A stretch of DNA of 64,000 nucleotides from Flavobacterium sp. Root935. Lineage in GTDB: Bacteria > Bacteroidota > Bacteroidia > Flavobacteriales > Flavobacteriaceae. A model generated the notes under the pieces. It was given only the letters and a program-made list of their open reading frames with translations, was not told where the DNA came from and ran no database searches. The translations under genes were made by a program, and so were the position numbers. Of this stretch, positions 33,074 through 41,655 are shown in pieces (the first letter of the stretch is position 1; the number at the start of each line of letters is the position of its first letter). Location: positions 424,137-488,136 of the forward strand of contig NZ_LMJL01000012.1 of NCBI RefSeq assembly GCF_001429295.1, in the 5' to 3' direction.

Positions 33074-33373
33074 ATGGAAGATTCATCTGATGGCACTAGT
33101 ACAACCAAACATAAATTCATACTTTTTGTTTCAGGTATGTCTGTTAAATCAGGACATGCAATCGAAAATTTGCGCAAAATCTGCGATACATACCTCACAG
33201 ATAATTATGAATTAGAAATAATAGATATCAGCCGTGATAAAGAGCAAGCCGTGATTCATCAAATTGTAGCTATTCCTACATTGATAAAAACGCATCCAGA
33301 ACCTAAAAGGATTATTTTAGGGGATTTATCAGATAAAGAAAAAGTATTGTACATACTTAATATAAGCGAATAA
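33074..33373 (+). CDS. KaiB-like protein, copy 2
   Basis: 99 residues, a diverged sister of the gene just upstream: KFILFVSGMSVKSGHAIENL, ELEIIDISRDKEQAVIHQIV, IPTLIKTHPEPKRIILGDLS. It has an N-terminal extension MEDSSDGTSTTKH. Three bases separate the two genes. A division of labour is possible, for example one KaiB binding KaiC and the other contacting the kinase downstream, but this is inference. Confidence 0.9.
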   Translation: MEDSSDGTSTTKHKFILFVSGMSVKSGHAIENLRKICDTYLTDNYELEIIDISRDKEQAVIHQIVAIPTLIKTHPEPKRIILGDLSDKEKVLYILNISE

Positions 33374-33374
33374 T

Positions 33375-34631
33375 TTGGAAGACAACAAAAAAAATATAAA
33401 CGCATTATTAGCAGAAATTGAGTCGCTAAAGGAAGAACTTTATGAGTCAACCAGCATCATTAATGCTATAAAGCAGGGAGATGTCGATGCGCTGGTAGTA
33501 AGCAGCAATGGAGTTCCTGAACTTTACTCTCTCGAAACTGCAGATTATACCTATCGTCTTCTTATTGAAAAATTTGGACAGGGCGCGCTGAGCATTTCAA
33601 GAAACGGACTTATACTCTACTGCAATGAGTATTTTTCTAAATTGGTCGGAATACCGTCTGAGAAAATAATTGGAAATTATCTTAATGAATATTTTGCTAA
33701 TCAAGAACAGTTTACTCAGTTAATTGAAGCACTTCGTTATGGCATTAACACGCATGAGATTCTTTTAAAATCAGATAATGTTGAGAAGACTTTCCCTGCA
33801 TATATCGCTTTAACAGATCTTGAGCCTGCTGTGGAAGCTATTGGAATCGTGATTACCGATTTAACCGAGAAGAAGAAACACGAAGAAGCTTTAATTCGGC
33901 ATCAGAAGGAATTAGAAGAAAAAATACACGAATTGAATAAAACAAACCGTAATCTGGAGGAATTTATTCACGTAATCTCACATGACCTTAAGGAACCGCT
34001 TCGAAAAATTGTGATGAATACCGGCAGAATCGACGGAAGTTATTTTAAAGAAGCAGACACGAAAGCGATAAATGTTATGAAATTATCTGCCCTTCGATTG
34101 AATTCGCTGGTGGACGATTTAGTTTCGTATTCCTCACATACCGCGCAGGAAGAACGCACAGAAATAAACCTGGAATCTGTAATTTCTGAAGTAATTGAAG
34201 ATTTTGAAATTATAATTTCTGATAAAAATGCGAAAATTAAAATTGGAAAATTACCAATCATTAAAGCTTCCAGAGTTCAAATGAGACAGCTTTTTTCTAA
34301 TCTGATCTCAAACGCCATTAAGTACGGCAAAGCCAACACTCCACCAGTAATAGAAATTTTTCAGGAAGAAAATTTAAATTCTGAAATACCAAATCAAAAT
34401 AGTAAATTTGTAAAAGTTCAGGTAAAAGATAACGGCATTGGAATGGAAAAAAGTCATTTGCTGAAAATTTTTATCATTTTTCAGCGTCTGCATGCCCGAA
34501 ATGAATATTCAGGAAACGGTATCGGTCTTGCCATCTGTAAAAAGATTATGGAAAACCACTCTGGAAATATTACCGTAGAAAGTAAATTGAACGAAGGCAC
34601 AACATTTAATCTTTACTTCCCAATCTTATAA
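33375..34631 (+). CDS. PAS-domain histidine kinase of the Kai operon
   Basis: 418 residues from a TTG one base after the KaiB-2 stop codon; no better start is available in the junction. An N-terminal coiled coil (INALLAEIESLKEELYESTS) leads to a PAS domain (YRLLIEKFGQGALSISRNGLI, YCNEYFSKLVGIPSEKIIGN), then a dimerisation helix with phospho-accepting His in FIHVISHDLKEPLRKIVMNT, and an ATPase domain with LISNAIKYGKA, VKDNGIGMEKSH and GNGIGLAICKKIMENHSG. No membrane segment. In cyanobacteria SasA, a kinase with a KaiB-like domain, reads out KaiC; this kinase lacks such a domain but its gene position suggests a similar role. Confidence 0.92.
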   Translation: MEDNKKNINALLAEIESLKEELYESTSIINAIKQGDVDALVVSSNGVPELYSLETADYTYRLLIEKFGQGALSISRNGLILYCNEYFSKLVGIPSEKIIGNYLNEYFANQEQFTQLIEALRYGINTHEILLKSDNVEKTFPAYIALTDLEPAVEAIGIVITDLTEKKKHEEALIRHQKELEEKIHELNKTNRNLEEFIHVISHDLKEPLRKIVMNTGRIDGSYFKEADTKAINVMKLSALRLNSLVDDLVSYSSHTAQEERTEINLESVISEVIEDFEIIISDKNAKIKIGKLPIIKASRVQMRQLFSNLISNAIKYGKANTPPVIEIFQEENLNSEIPNQNSKFVKVQVKDNGIGMEKSHLLKIFIIFQRLHARNEYSGNGIGLAICKKIMENHSGNITVESKLNEGTTFNLYFPIL

Positions 34632-34632
34632 A

Positions 34633-35037
34633 ATGCCAGAAAAAAATAATTTACATATCATAATCGCCGAAGATGACATTGATGATGCTGATGTTATCAC
34701 AGAAACTTTTACAAAAAATCCACATTTCAGCAAAGTAAGCCTTGTGGCTAATGGCGAAGAACTGCTGAATTACTTAAAAAATACTTCAAACGAAAGTCCT
34801 GACGTTATTCTTACCGATATCAATATGCCTATTATTGACGGAATTGAAGCTTTACAGGAAATTCTGAATACCAATGAATTGAAAAACATTCCGTGTTTCG
34901 TTTATTCGACAAGTATAAATCCTTCATACAAGGAAAAATGCGATGATCTGGGCGTAAAAGCCTATCTTATTAAGCCGTATTCTTTTGAAGCTTTCGCGGA
35001 AATCCCAAAAACTATTTTAAGTATTATTGAAGCTTAA
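34633..35037 (+). CDS. Single-domain response regulator of the Kai operon
   Basis: 134 residues starting MPEKNNLHIIIAEDDIDDAD. Phospho-accepting Asp in SPDVILTDINMPIIDGIEA, switch Ser in PCFVYSTSINPSY and Lys in KAYLIKPYSFEAFA. No output domain. One base after the kinase stop codon. Output would be through protein contact, perhaps back to KaiC or KaiB. Confidence 0.92.
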   Translation: MPEKNNLHIIIAEDDIDDADVITETFTKNPHFSKVSLVANGEELLNYLKNTSNESPDVILTDINMPIIDGIEALQEILNTNELKNIPCFVYSTSINPSYKEKCDDLGVKAYLIKPYSFEAFAEIPKTILSIIEA

Positions 35038-35111
35038 TTTCATTTTTTATCCTGGAGAAAGCTTTTCTTTTCCATTATTTTAGGATTAGAGAACAAATTT
35101 AAACCGTAAAA

Positions 35112-35130
35112 TGGTATAACTTTGTAACCA
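35112..35130. promoter_or_regulatory. HxlR-type operator, copy 2
   Basis: TGGTATAACTTTGTAACCA, identical to 30815-30833. It overlaps the -7 box TAACTTTG (35117-35124) of hxlR, so the regulator probably represses itself. Confidence 0.8.
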
Positions 35131-35148
35131 ATTATTTTTCCTAATTTA

Positions 35149-35496
35149 ATGGAACTTAGTATGGAAAGAAATCAGAAGGAAGAAGTACAAGCACTTCAAG
35201 ATACATTGCACGTTTTGGGCGGTAAATGGCGGCTGCCAATTATCAATTCAATCTGTAACGGAAATCATCGTTTTAGAGAAATCGAACGCAGTATTCCGGG
35301 AATTACTACACGCATGCTTTCGAGAGAACTCAAAGAAATGGAACTCAACATGCTGATTAAAAGAACCGAAGACCGCGATGCCGAAATTCAGGTCAAATAC
35401 GAATCCACACCCTATTGCAAATCATTTGGTCCTGTTATTGAAGAAATGATCAAGTGGGGAAAATCGCATCGCGAAGAAATCATTAGAAAATCCTAA
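35149..35496 (+). CDS. HxlR family transcriptional regulator
   Basis: 115 residues (or 111 if Met 5 is the start). Family signature: DTLHVLGGKWRLPIINSI, NHRFREIERSIPGITTRMLS, RELKEMELNMLIKRTEDR, and LGP-like KSFGPVIEEMIKWGKSH. HxlR regulators are winged-helix dimers that often respond to reactive electrophiles or aldehydes. The 19-bp operator before this gene and before the SDR gene, 4.3 kb away, indicates that SDR is its partner target, even though the Kai operon now separates them. In many genomes such pairs are adjacent and divergent. Confidence 0.92.
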   Translation: MELSMERNQKEEVQALQDTLHVLGGKWRLPIINSICNGNHRFREIERSIPGITTRMLSRELKEMELNMLIKRTEDRDAEIQVKYESTPYCKSFGPVIEEMIKWGKSHREEIIRKS

Positions 35497-35629
35497 AAAT
35501 ACCTTTAGTCCTTTATCGTAAATTGACCATTTTTGAATCAAACAAGATACAAATGAACTTAAAAAGTACTTAAAAATGTAGTTTTTTAATCAATTACAGC
35601 CATAAAAGCTTTATCTTACATAAGTAAAA

Positions 35630-35654
35630 AGCCGATTCTGTTGGCCCTATCGGC
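35630..35654 (+). other. Hairpin in the leader of the antiporter gene
   Basis: GCCGAT (35631-35636) pairs with ATCGGC (35649-35654) around a 12-base loop with CTGTTGGCCC. There is no T-run, so it is not a terminator for hxlR. It lies 30 bases before the antiporter ATG and may regulate translation. Confidence 0.35.
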
Positions 35655-35684
35655 GCATATTGCTATAATTTTAAAAAACACAAA

Positions 35685-36758
35685 ATGAAACAATTATTAC
35701 AGTGGACCATCATTATTCCAATTTTATCATGGGTTCTTTTTTTCAGCGGTCTTGTTGAAAACAGCAGTATCTTTCAAATTATTGCCAGCATTTTACTTAT
35801 TCTTAGCGTTATGTCTGCCGTACATCATTCTGAGATCATTGCAGAACGTGTTGGAGAACCGTACGGAACAATTATTTTGGCCATCTCGATAACTGTTATT
35901 GAAGTTTCAATTATTGTGTCATTAATGATTTCTGAAGGATCAGAAGCTGCGTCTTTAGCCAGAGATACGGTTTATGCCGCAACAATGCTTATTTTAAACG
36001 GAATTATAGGTCTATGCCTTCTTATTGGAAGCATCAAACATTATGAACAGAATTTTTCGACTTCGTCTGTAACTATTGGTTTAGTTTCGCTGATTTCTAT
36101 AATCGTATTTACTTTAGTATTTCCCACTTTTACAGAAAGCGTTCACGGTTCTTACTACTCAAAGCCACAGCTTATTTTTGCGTCTATTGCGTGTCTGGTT
36201 ATTTACGGTTCTTTTTTGTTCGCACAAACCAAAGGCTACCGACAGTATTTTCTAACTAACGGAGGTGACGATGAAGCTAAAACGCACCCAATTGAAATCA
36301 ATAATAAAACATTTTACACGAGCATGGTTTTTCTTTTGGTTAGTTTAGGAATCGTGGTATTACTAGCCAAAACCCTATCGCCAACTATCGAAACTATTAT
36401 TATCGGTTATAATCTTCCCAAATCTTTAGTTGGGGTAATCATTGCGATAATTATTTTGTTACCCGAAGCTATTGCAGCCATAATCGCAGCGAGAAAAAAT
36501 AGACTTCAAACAAGTTTAAATTTAGCTTTAGGTTCTGCCCTCGCAAGTATCGGATTAACAATTCCAAGTGTTGCGGCGGTTTGTATAGCCATGAACATGC
36601 CGATTGTTTTAGGACTTGATATTAAATCTATTGTACTTTTGGCTCTATCGGTTTTCACCGTAATGCTATCTTTAAGCAAAGGAAAATCCAACATTGTTTA
36701 TGGAGTTGTGCTTCTAGTGAATCTATTTGCGTTTATGTTTCTTATGATTTATCCTTAA
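35685..36758 (+). CDS. chaA: Ca2+/H+ antiporter (ChaA-like)
   Basis: 357 residues with about eleven membrane helices. The two alpha-repeats of the Ca2+/cation antiporter family are visible: GEPYGTIILAISITVIEVSI (residues ~64-85) and LPEAIAAIIAARKNRLQTSL followed by ALGSALASIGLTIPSVA (~262-300), each with the acidic residue that binds the cation. It exchanges Ca2+ (and possibly Na+/K+) for protons at the inner membrane. Monocistronic. Confidence 0.9.
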   Translation: MKQLLQWTIIIPILSWVLFFSGLVENSSIFQIIASILLILSVMSAVHHSEIIAERVGEPYGTIILAISITVIEVSIIVSLMISEGSEAASLARDTVYAATMLILNGIIGLCLLIGSIKHYEQNFSTSSVTIGLVSLISIIVFTLVFPTFTESVHGSYYSKPQLIFASIACLVIYGSFLFAQTKGYRQYFLTNGGDDEAKTHPIEINNKTFYTSMVFLLVSLGIVVLLAKTLSPTIETIIIGYNLPKSLVGVIIAIIILLPEAIAAIIAARKNRLQTSLNLALGSALASIGLTIPSVAAVCIAMNMPIVLGLDIKSIVLLALSVFTVMLSLSKGKSNIVYGVVLLVNLFAFMFLMIYP

Positions 36759-37040
36759 ATGCTTAAACACATAGAAACATAAAAATAAACTTTAAATACT
36801 TTTTCAAAATCAAAATAAGCGTAATTTTTACACATAAAAAGTATCACAATAAAGACTAAAAGTGAACTATTTTACTCCTTACTTTTCAGCATTTTTCTCT
36901 AACTTAGCGCTCTACATTTTGAAATGTAAGATTAAAACAAACTTGTTTTTCTGCAAAGCATTGAATGAAAAAGAATTACCATACTTTCTCTTACTTTTTG
37001 CTGTAAAACATTCTTCTAATAATTTAGTTAATTGAAAACT
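36759..37040. promoter_or_regulatory. Promoter region of gnd with palindrome and repeat
   Basis: AACACATAGAAACAT (36766-36780) is one copy of a dispersed repeat (see 59914). TACATTT-TG-AAATGTA (36913-36928) is a perfect dyad with 7-base arms. No gene is visible. The dyad lies about 110 bases upstream of the gnd start. Confidence 0.5.
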
Positions 37041-38450
37041 ATGAACAAATTTGATTTTGGAATTGTAGGACTTGGCGTAATGGGTCGTAACCTACTTTTA
37101 AATATCGCAAGCCACAACTTTGCGGCTGCAGGTTTAGACTTAGACACCGAAAAAGTCAATTCTCTTCAACAAGAAGCCGATGCCGACCATACTATTGAAG
37201 CTACAACAGATGTTAAACATTTTGTAGGACTTATTCAGCAGCCTAGAGCGATTATGCTGTTGGTTCCAGCTGGAAAACCAGTAGACAGCGCTATTGCGAG
37301 CTTATTGCCTCACTTAGATAAAGGAGATATTATAATTGATGGTGGAAACACATATTTTACTGATACAGACAGAAGATTTTTAGAATTATCTGAAAAAGGT
37401 ATTCACTTCTTCGGAATGGGAATTTCAGGCGGAGAAAAAGGCGCGAGATTCGGTCCTGCTATGATGCCTGGAGGAGATCAAAAAGCTTACGAAAGACTTC
37501 GCCCTATTTTTGAAGCAATTGCTGCAAAAGTGGATGGAGAACCTTGCGTAGAATATCTTGGAAATGGTTCTGCTGGAAACTACGTAAAAATGGTTCACAA
37601 CGGAATTGAGTACGGAATCATGCAATTGATCTCTGAGATTTATGACCTGATGAAAAGAGGTTATAATCTAGATGATACCACTATCCAGAAAACTTTTGAA
37701 GAATGGAACCAGACTCATGATCTTAAATCATATTTGATTGAAATTACAGCAAGCATCTTAAAAGAAAAAGATGAGGATGGAAGTCTTTTGATCAATAAAA
37801 TTTCAGATTGGGCTAAATCGAAAGGAACAGGAAAATGGACTTCGCAAAACGCAATGGATTTACAAGTTCCAGTTCCAACTATCGATGCTGCAGTTGTTAT
37901 GCGCGATATGTCTAAAACAAAACCAGAAAGAATTGAAGCTTCTAAAAAACTAGTTTGGAACGGCGAAGCATCTGAAGTAAACACAAACGAAGCAATCGAA
38001 GCTTTAAAATCGGCTTTATACCTTTCTATTGTTGTAACTTATGCACAGGGATTAGCGCAGCTTTATACAGCTTCTAAAGAATATAACTACGGATTAAATT
38101 TAGAAACTGTTGCCAAAATATGGCGTGGCGGCTGTATCATTCGTGCTAATATCTTGGAAGATTTTAGAAAAGCGTATGTCACAAAAGCAGATTTACCAAA
38201 CTTACTTTTAGATTCAGGAATTGCTTCTAAATTAAATGATAACCAAGCCGGAATGAGAACTGTTATTCAGTTTGCTGTTCAAAAAGGATTGCCTGTGGCA
38301 GGACTTATGAATTCGTTAGCTTATTTTGATGCTTACAGATCTGCAAATCTTCCAACAAACCTGATTCAGGCACAGCGTGATTATTTCGGAGCTCATACGT
38401 ACGAACGTATTGACAAAGAAGGTGTATTCCACACACAATGGTCTGAATAA
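37041..38450 (+). CDS. gnd: 6-phosphogluconate dehydrogenase, decarboxylating
   Basis: I use the ATG at 37041 (MNKFDFGIVGLGVMGRNLLL) rather than the TTG nine bases upstream; 469 residues. GLGVMGRN is the NADP+ loop, GISGGEKGARFGPAMMPGG the substrate loop, and GNGSAGNYVKMVHNGIEYG has the catalytic Lys and Asn. It converts 6-phosphogluconate to ribulose 5-phosphate plus CO2 in the cytosol. It is followed by zwf (27-base gap), then pgl, making a complete oxidative pentose phosphate operon. Confidence 0.97.
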   Translation: MNKFDFGIVGLGVMGRNLLLNIASHNFAAAGLDLDTEKVNSLQQEADADHTIEATTDVKHFVGLIQQPRAIMLLVPAGKPVDSAIASLLPHLDKGDIIIDGGNTYFTDTDRRFLELSEKGIHFFGMGISGGEKGARFGPAMMPGGDQKAYERLRPIFEAIAAKVDGEPCVEYLGNGSAGNYVKMVHNGIEYGIMQLISEIYDLMKRGYNLDDTTIQKTFEEWNQTHDLKSYLIEITASILKEKDEDGSLLINKISDWAKSKGTGKWTSQNAMDLQVPVPTIDAAVVMRDMSKTKPERIEASKKLVWNGEASEVNTNEAIEALKSALYLSIVVTYAQGLAQLYTASKEYNYGLNLETVAKIWRGGCIIRANILEDFRKAYVTKADLPNLLLDSGIASKLNDNQAGMRTVIQFAVQKGLPVAGLMNSLAYFDAYRSANLPTNLIQAQRDYFGAHTYERIDKEGVFHTQWSE

Positions 38451-38477
38451 GAAATTAAAGCAACACAACTACACACA

Positions 38478-40016
38478 ATGACTAAAAATAAACTAAAAAA
38501 TCCAACAATCATTGTTATTTTTGGAGGAACCGGAGACTTGGCAAAGAGAAAGCTCTTTCCTGCTTTTCAAAATCTGTACCTTGACGGACGTTTGTCTGAG
38601 AAGTTTCAGATTATTGCCCTTGGAAGAGCAGAAAAATCCAATGAAGATTTTCGCAGTTATGTCTTAGAAAACCTAAATGCTTTTTCAAGAAAAAAAGGAA
38701 TTTCTGATCCAGAAACTGAAAAATTTCTTTCTCATATCACTTACCACAGTCTTGATATTGACAAAGAAGAATCGTATATCGGATTGAACGAGAAAATCAA
38801 CAATTTTGACCTTGCTTTTGGTGAACGTGCCAATCGTTTGTTTTATTTGTCGATTACTCCTTCTTTTATCTCTACCATTTCTAGTAATATTAAGAAAATA
38901 GGCCTTGCAGCAAATTCAAAGCAGGATCGTATTATTATAGAAAAACCTTTTGGTTATGATAAAGCTTCTGCAATCGAATTGAATGAAATGCTTTCGCAGA
39001 CTTTCAAAGAAGAACAGATTTATAGAATCGACCATTATTTAGGGAAAGAAACCGTGCAGAATATCTTGGCTTTCCGTTTTGGAAATTCAATGTTCGAACC
39101 TTTATGGAGTCGTAATTTTATCGATTTTGTTCAGATTACCGTAGCAGAAGAAGTCGGTGTTGAAGAACGCGGCGGATTTTACGAAGGAGTTGGCGCCTTA
39201 AAAGATATGATTCAGAACCATTTGCTTCAAATTTTATGTATGACTGCAATGGAAGCGCCTGCATCATTAGCAGCAGATGATATTCGTAATCGTAAAGCAG
39301 ATGTTTTAAAATCGATTCGTCGTATTAAACCAGAAGAAGTTGACCATTATATTGTTAGAGGTCAGTACGATGCTGGAACTATCAACGGAAAACCAGTTCC
39401 GGGATATCGTCAGGATAAAGGGATTGCACCAGATTCTAATACCGAAACTTACGTGGCAATGAAAATTTATCTAGACAACTGGAGATGGCAGGGAATTCCT
39501 TTTTACTTACGTTCTGGAAAAAGAATGGAAGAAAAACAATCCTCTATTATTATCCAGTTTAAACCAGTGCCACATTCTGCATTTTCTTATGGAAAAGAAG
39601 GCATGACACCAAACCGACTGATTATCAATATTCAGCCTGCAATGGATATTAAATTGCAGTTTATGACCAAAAAACCAGGTTTATCTCTGGCTTTAAGACC
39701 TGCCGAAATGGTTTTTGATTATTTCGCCTGCTCTACAATGTCACCAGAAGCTTATGAAACGTTGCTAGCAGATGCTTTAGCAGGAGATCCTACCCTATTT
39801 ATGCGTTGGGATCAGGTAGAAGAAGCTTGGGATGCTATTGATACAATCCAGCAAGTATGGAAAACAACTGCGCCAACCAATTTCCCAAATTACAAAGCAG
39901 GAAGCTGGGGACCAGAGGAAGCAGACGAACTACTGGCACGTCAAGGACACAAATGGATTCCGAACACACAAAACGTTAAAAAAGAAGAAGAAGTTTTAAA
40001 TGATACAGATATTTAA
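38478..40016 (+). CDS. zwf: Glucose-6-phosphate dehydrogenase
   Basis: 512 residues. GGTGDLAKRKLFPAF is the NADP+ loop and RIDHYLGKETVQN the active-site signature with the catalytic His and Lys. Length is normal. It makes 6-phosphogluconolactone and NADPH. Its last 17 bases overlap the start of pgl, so the two are translationally coupled. Confidence 0.97.
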   Translation: MTKNKLKNPTIIVIFGGTGDLAKRKLFPAFQNLYLDGRLSEKFQIIALGRAEKSNEDFRSYVLENLNAFSRKKGISDPETEKFLSHITYHSLDIDKEESYIGLNEKINNFDLAFGERANRLFYLSITPSFISTISSNIKKIGLAANSKQDRIIIEKPFGYDKASAIELNEMLSQTFKEEQIYRIDHYLGKETVQNILAFRFGNSMFEPLWSRNFIDFVQITVAEEVGVEERGGFYEGVGALKDMIQNHLLQILCMTAMEAPASLAADDIRNRKADVLKSIRRIKPEEVDHYIVRGQYDAGTINGKPVPGYRQDKGIAPDSNTETYVAMKIYLDNWRWQGIPFYLRSGKRMEEKQSSIIIQFKPVPHSAFSYGKEGMTPNRLIINIQPAMDIKLQFMTKKPGLSLALRPAEMVFDYFACSTMSPEAYETLLADALAGDPTLFMRWDQVEEAWDAIDTIQQVWKTTAPTNFPNYKAGSWGPEEADELLARQGHKWIPNTQNVKKEEEVLNDTDI

Positions 40017-40716
40017 TAATACAGAAGAAATTAATATTGCAGCGACTGACCTTTTTGTAGAATCGGCACAAAAAGCAATTGCTGCAAAAGGTAAATTTAC
40101 AGCCGTTCTTACGGGAGGTTCTTCTCCTGCAGGAATCTATAAATTATTAGCTTCTGATACGTACAAAAACAAAATAGACTGGAGTAAAGTTTATATTTTT
40201 TGGGGCGACGAACGCTGGGTGCCTTTAAACGATGATCTTAGCAATGCTAAAATGTCTTACAACACTTTATTAAGCCACGTCCCTATTCCGCAGGAAAATA
40301 TCTTTGAAATGTACAAAGACGGCGTTACGCCAGAAGAGTATGCCGCAACATACGAACAGACTATTAGAAAGGTTTTAGGCGAAGAAGGAAAATTTGACCT
40401 TATTCTATTAGGTATGGGAGATGACGGACACACTGCCTCTCTTTTTCCAGGCGAAGCAGTTTTAGAAGAACAAACTAAATGGGTTGACGCTTATTATTTA
40501 GCGCCTCAAAAAATGCACCGTATTACGCTTACTGCTCCGTTAATCAACAAAGCAGAAAAAATTGTTGTAGTGGCTTTTGGAGAGAAAAAAACACATGCTT
40601 TAAAAGAAGTTACGACTGGAGAATTTAATCCGACTTTATATCCAATGCAGTTGATTAAACCTGTTTCTGGTGAATTATTGTTTTTAGTGGATAAGATTGC
40701 TGCTGGAAAGAATTAA
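40000..40716 (+). CDS. pgl: 6-phosphogluconolactonase
   Basis: 238 residues; the ATG lies inside the zwf coding end. GGSSPAGIYKLL, WGDERWVP, and GMGDDGHTASLFPGE with the active His are diagnostic for the Pgl/DevB type. It hydrolyses the lactone made by Zwf. A terminator follows. Confidence 0.96.
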   Translation: MIQIFNNTEEINIAATDLFVESAQKAIAAKGKFTAVLTGGSSPAGIYKLLASDTYKNKIDWSKVYIFWGDERWVPLNDDLSNAKMSYNTLLSHVPIPQENIFEMYKDGVTPEEYAATYEQTIRKVLGEEGKFDLILLGMGDDGHTASLFPGEAVLEEQTKWVDAYYLAPQKMHRITLTAPLINKAEKIVVVAFGEKKTHALKEVTTGEFNPTLYPMQLIKPVSGELLFLVDKIAAGKN

Positions 40717-40742
40717 GAAATTGTTTTTACAATATATTTATT

Positions 40743-40774
40743 AAGGTTTATACTGAAAAGTGTAAACCTTTTTT
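40743..40774 (+). terminator. Terminator of the gnd-zwf-pgl operon
   Basis: AAGGTTTATAC (40743-40753) pairs with GTGTAAACCTT (40760-40770), allowing one wobble, and is followed by TTTT. Confidence 0.8.
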
Positions 40775-41198
40775 GATTGCAAAATATATTGTTTTAATTA
40801 AAGCTACACGCAAATTTGTTTAGATTTAAGCTTACTAAATTCAACTTCTAATTCACTTATTTTTTACATCTTTGAAAAAATGGCCCGCCTTAATCGGATT
40901 TACAACACTGTAAATCAACGAAAAAGGAGGCTAAAAAAAATAAAAAAACTCCATTAATAAATGCTGGCAATGTGCCGATATTATGATTTCATCTTCTTCA
41001 AATATTTTGGAGTGAGTTTTTTTATTTTTGATTTAAATTGTAAATAGAAATGGTCCTAGCTAAATCTTTTATTTGGTAAACACTCTTCATTATAATTATA
41101 TAATTTATAAGTTTTTCAATCCCTTTAAGCCAATATTATATTTGTTAGAATCAATTTTTAATTTAACTCTATTAAATTTTAAATGGCCATCAAAAAAC

Positions 41199-41232
41199 AA
41201 AAACCTTTAGATCTTACGATTTAAAGGTTTTT
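41199..41232. terminator. Bidirectional terminator-like hairpin
   Basis: AAAAACCTTTA (41199-41209) and TAAAGGTTTTT (41222-41232) form an 11-bp stem. On the minus strand GTTTTTTG follows. Confidence 0.65.
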
Positions 41233-41507
41233 CTGCTTTTACGATAAACTGTACCTATCAGTGTACCTCTTCTGAAAAATGATGGATAATGCCCGTATTT
41301 AGCGGGATTGCAATAAAGACTGCGGTGCTCTTCATCCGCAGCAAATAAATTTTAAAATATATCGAAATTGCTATAAATGGACGCTGAGACTTTCGTGCGG
41401 CAATCATGCACATCATTTTGTAAACTTCATATCTTATTTCACGCAAAATGCTAAGGCGAATTTTAAAAATCCTAACTAATCTGAAAATTAGATTTAAAAA
41501 AAATAAT

Positions 41508-41532
41508 TAAGGGTGCAAAAAATGCCCCCTTA
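41508..41532 (-). terminator. Second terminator of the Rhs operon
   Basis: TAAGGGTGCA and TGCCCCCTTA pair with one mismatch around an A-rich loop; read on the minus strand it is followed by ATTATTTTTTTT. Confidence 0.65.
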
Positions 41533-41582
41533 TCTTTGTTTCCAATTTTCGATAGTATATCCACTTCTTTCTTTGCATAAAA

Positions 41583-41614
41583 ATGAAGAGACAGCAGATT
41601 TGGTGCCTCTTCAT
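41583..41614 (-). terminator. First terminator of the Rhs operon
   Basis: ATGAAGAG (41583-41590) pairs with CTCTTCAT (41607-41614); on the minus strand a T-run follows. It lies 42 bases after the stop of the membrane protein gene. Confidence 0.6.
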
Positions 41615-41655
41615 ATCTTATATCTATCCTTTACCTTTTAATAATATCAAATGAT

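Larger units (their letters stand above)
40775..41655. other. Long intergenic region with three hairpins
   Basis: No gene is confidently visible in about 880 bases. A 25-codon basic mini-frame begins at 40880 (MARLNRIYNTVNQRKRRLKK then KIKKLH). The 62-codon minus-strand frame at 41258-41446 is unlike any family I know, although a terminator-like hairpin follows it. The three hairpins at 41199, 41508 and 41583 are listed separately. Confidence 0.5.

Noticed and set aside
31099..35037. A true circadian clock
   Set aside because: KaiA is absent, KaiC has Ser-Ser in place of Ser-Thr, and the organism looks heterotrophic; a timer or switch is the safer reading.
41258..41446. 62-codon minus-strand frame before a terminator-like hairpin
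   Set aside because: No recognisable domain and composition not clearly coding; kept only as a remark because the hairpin follows it.
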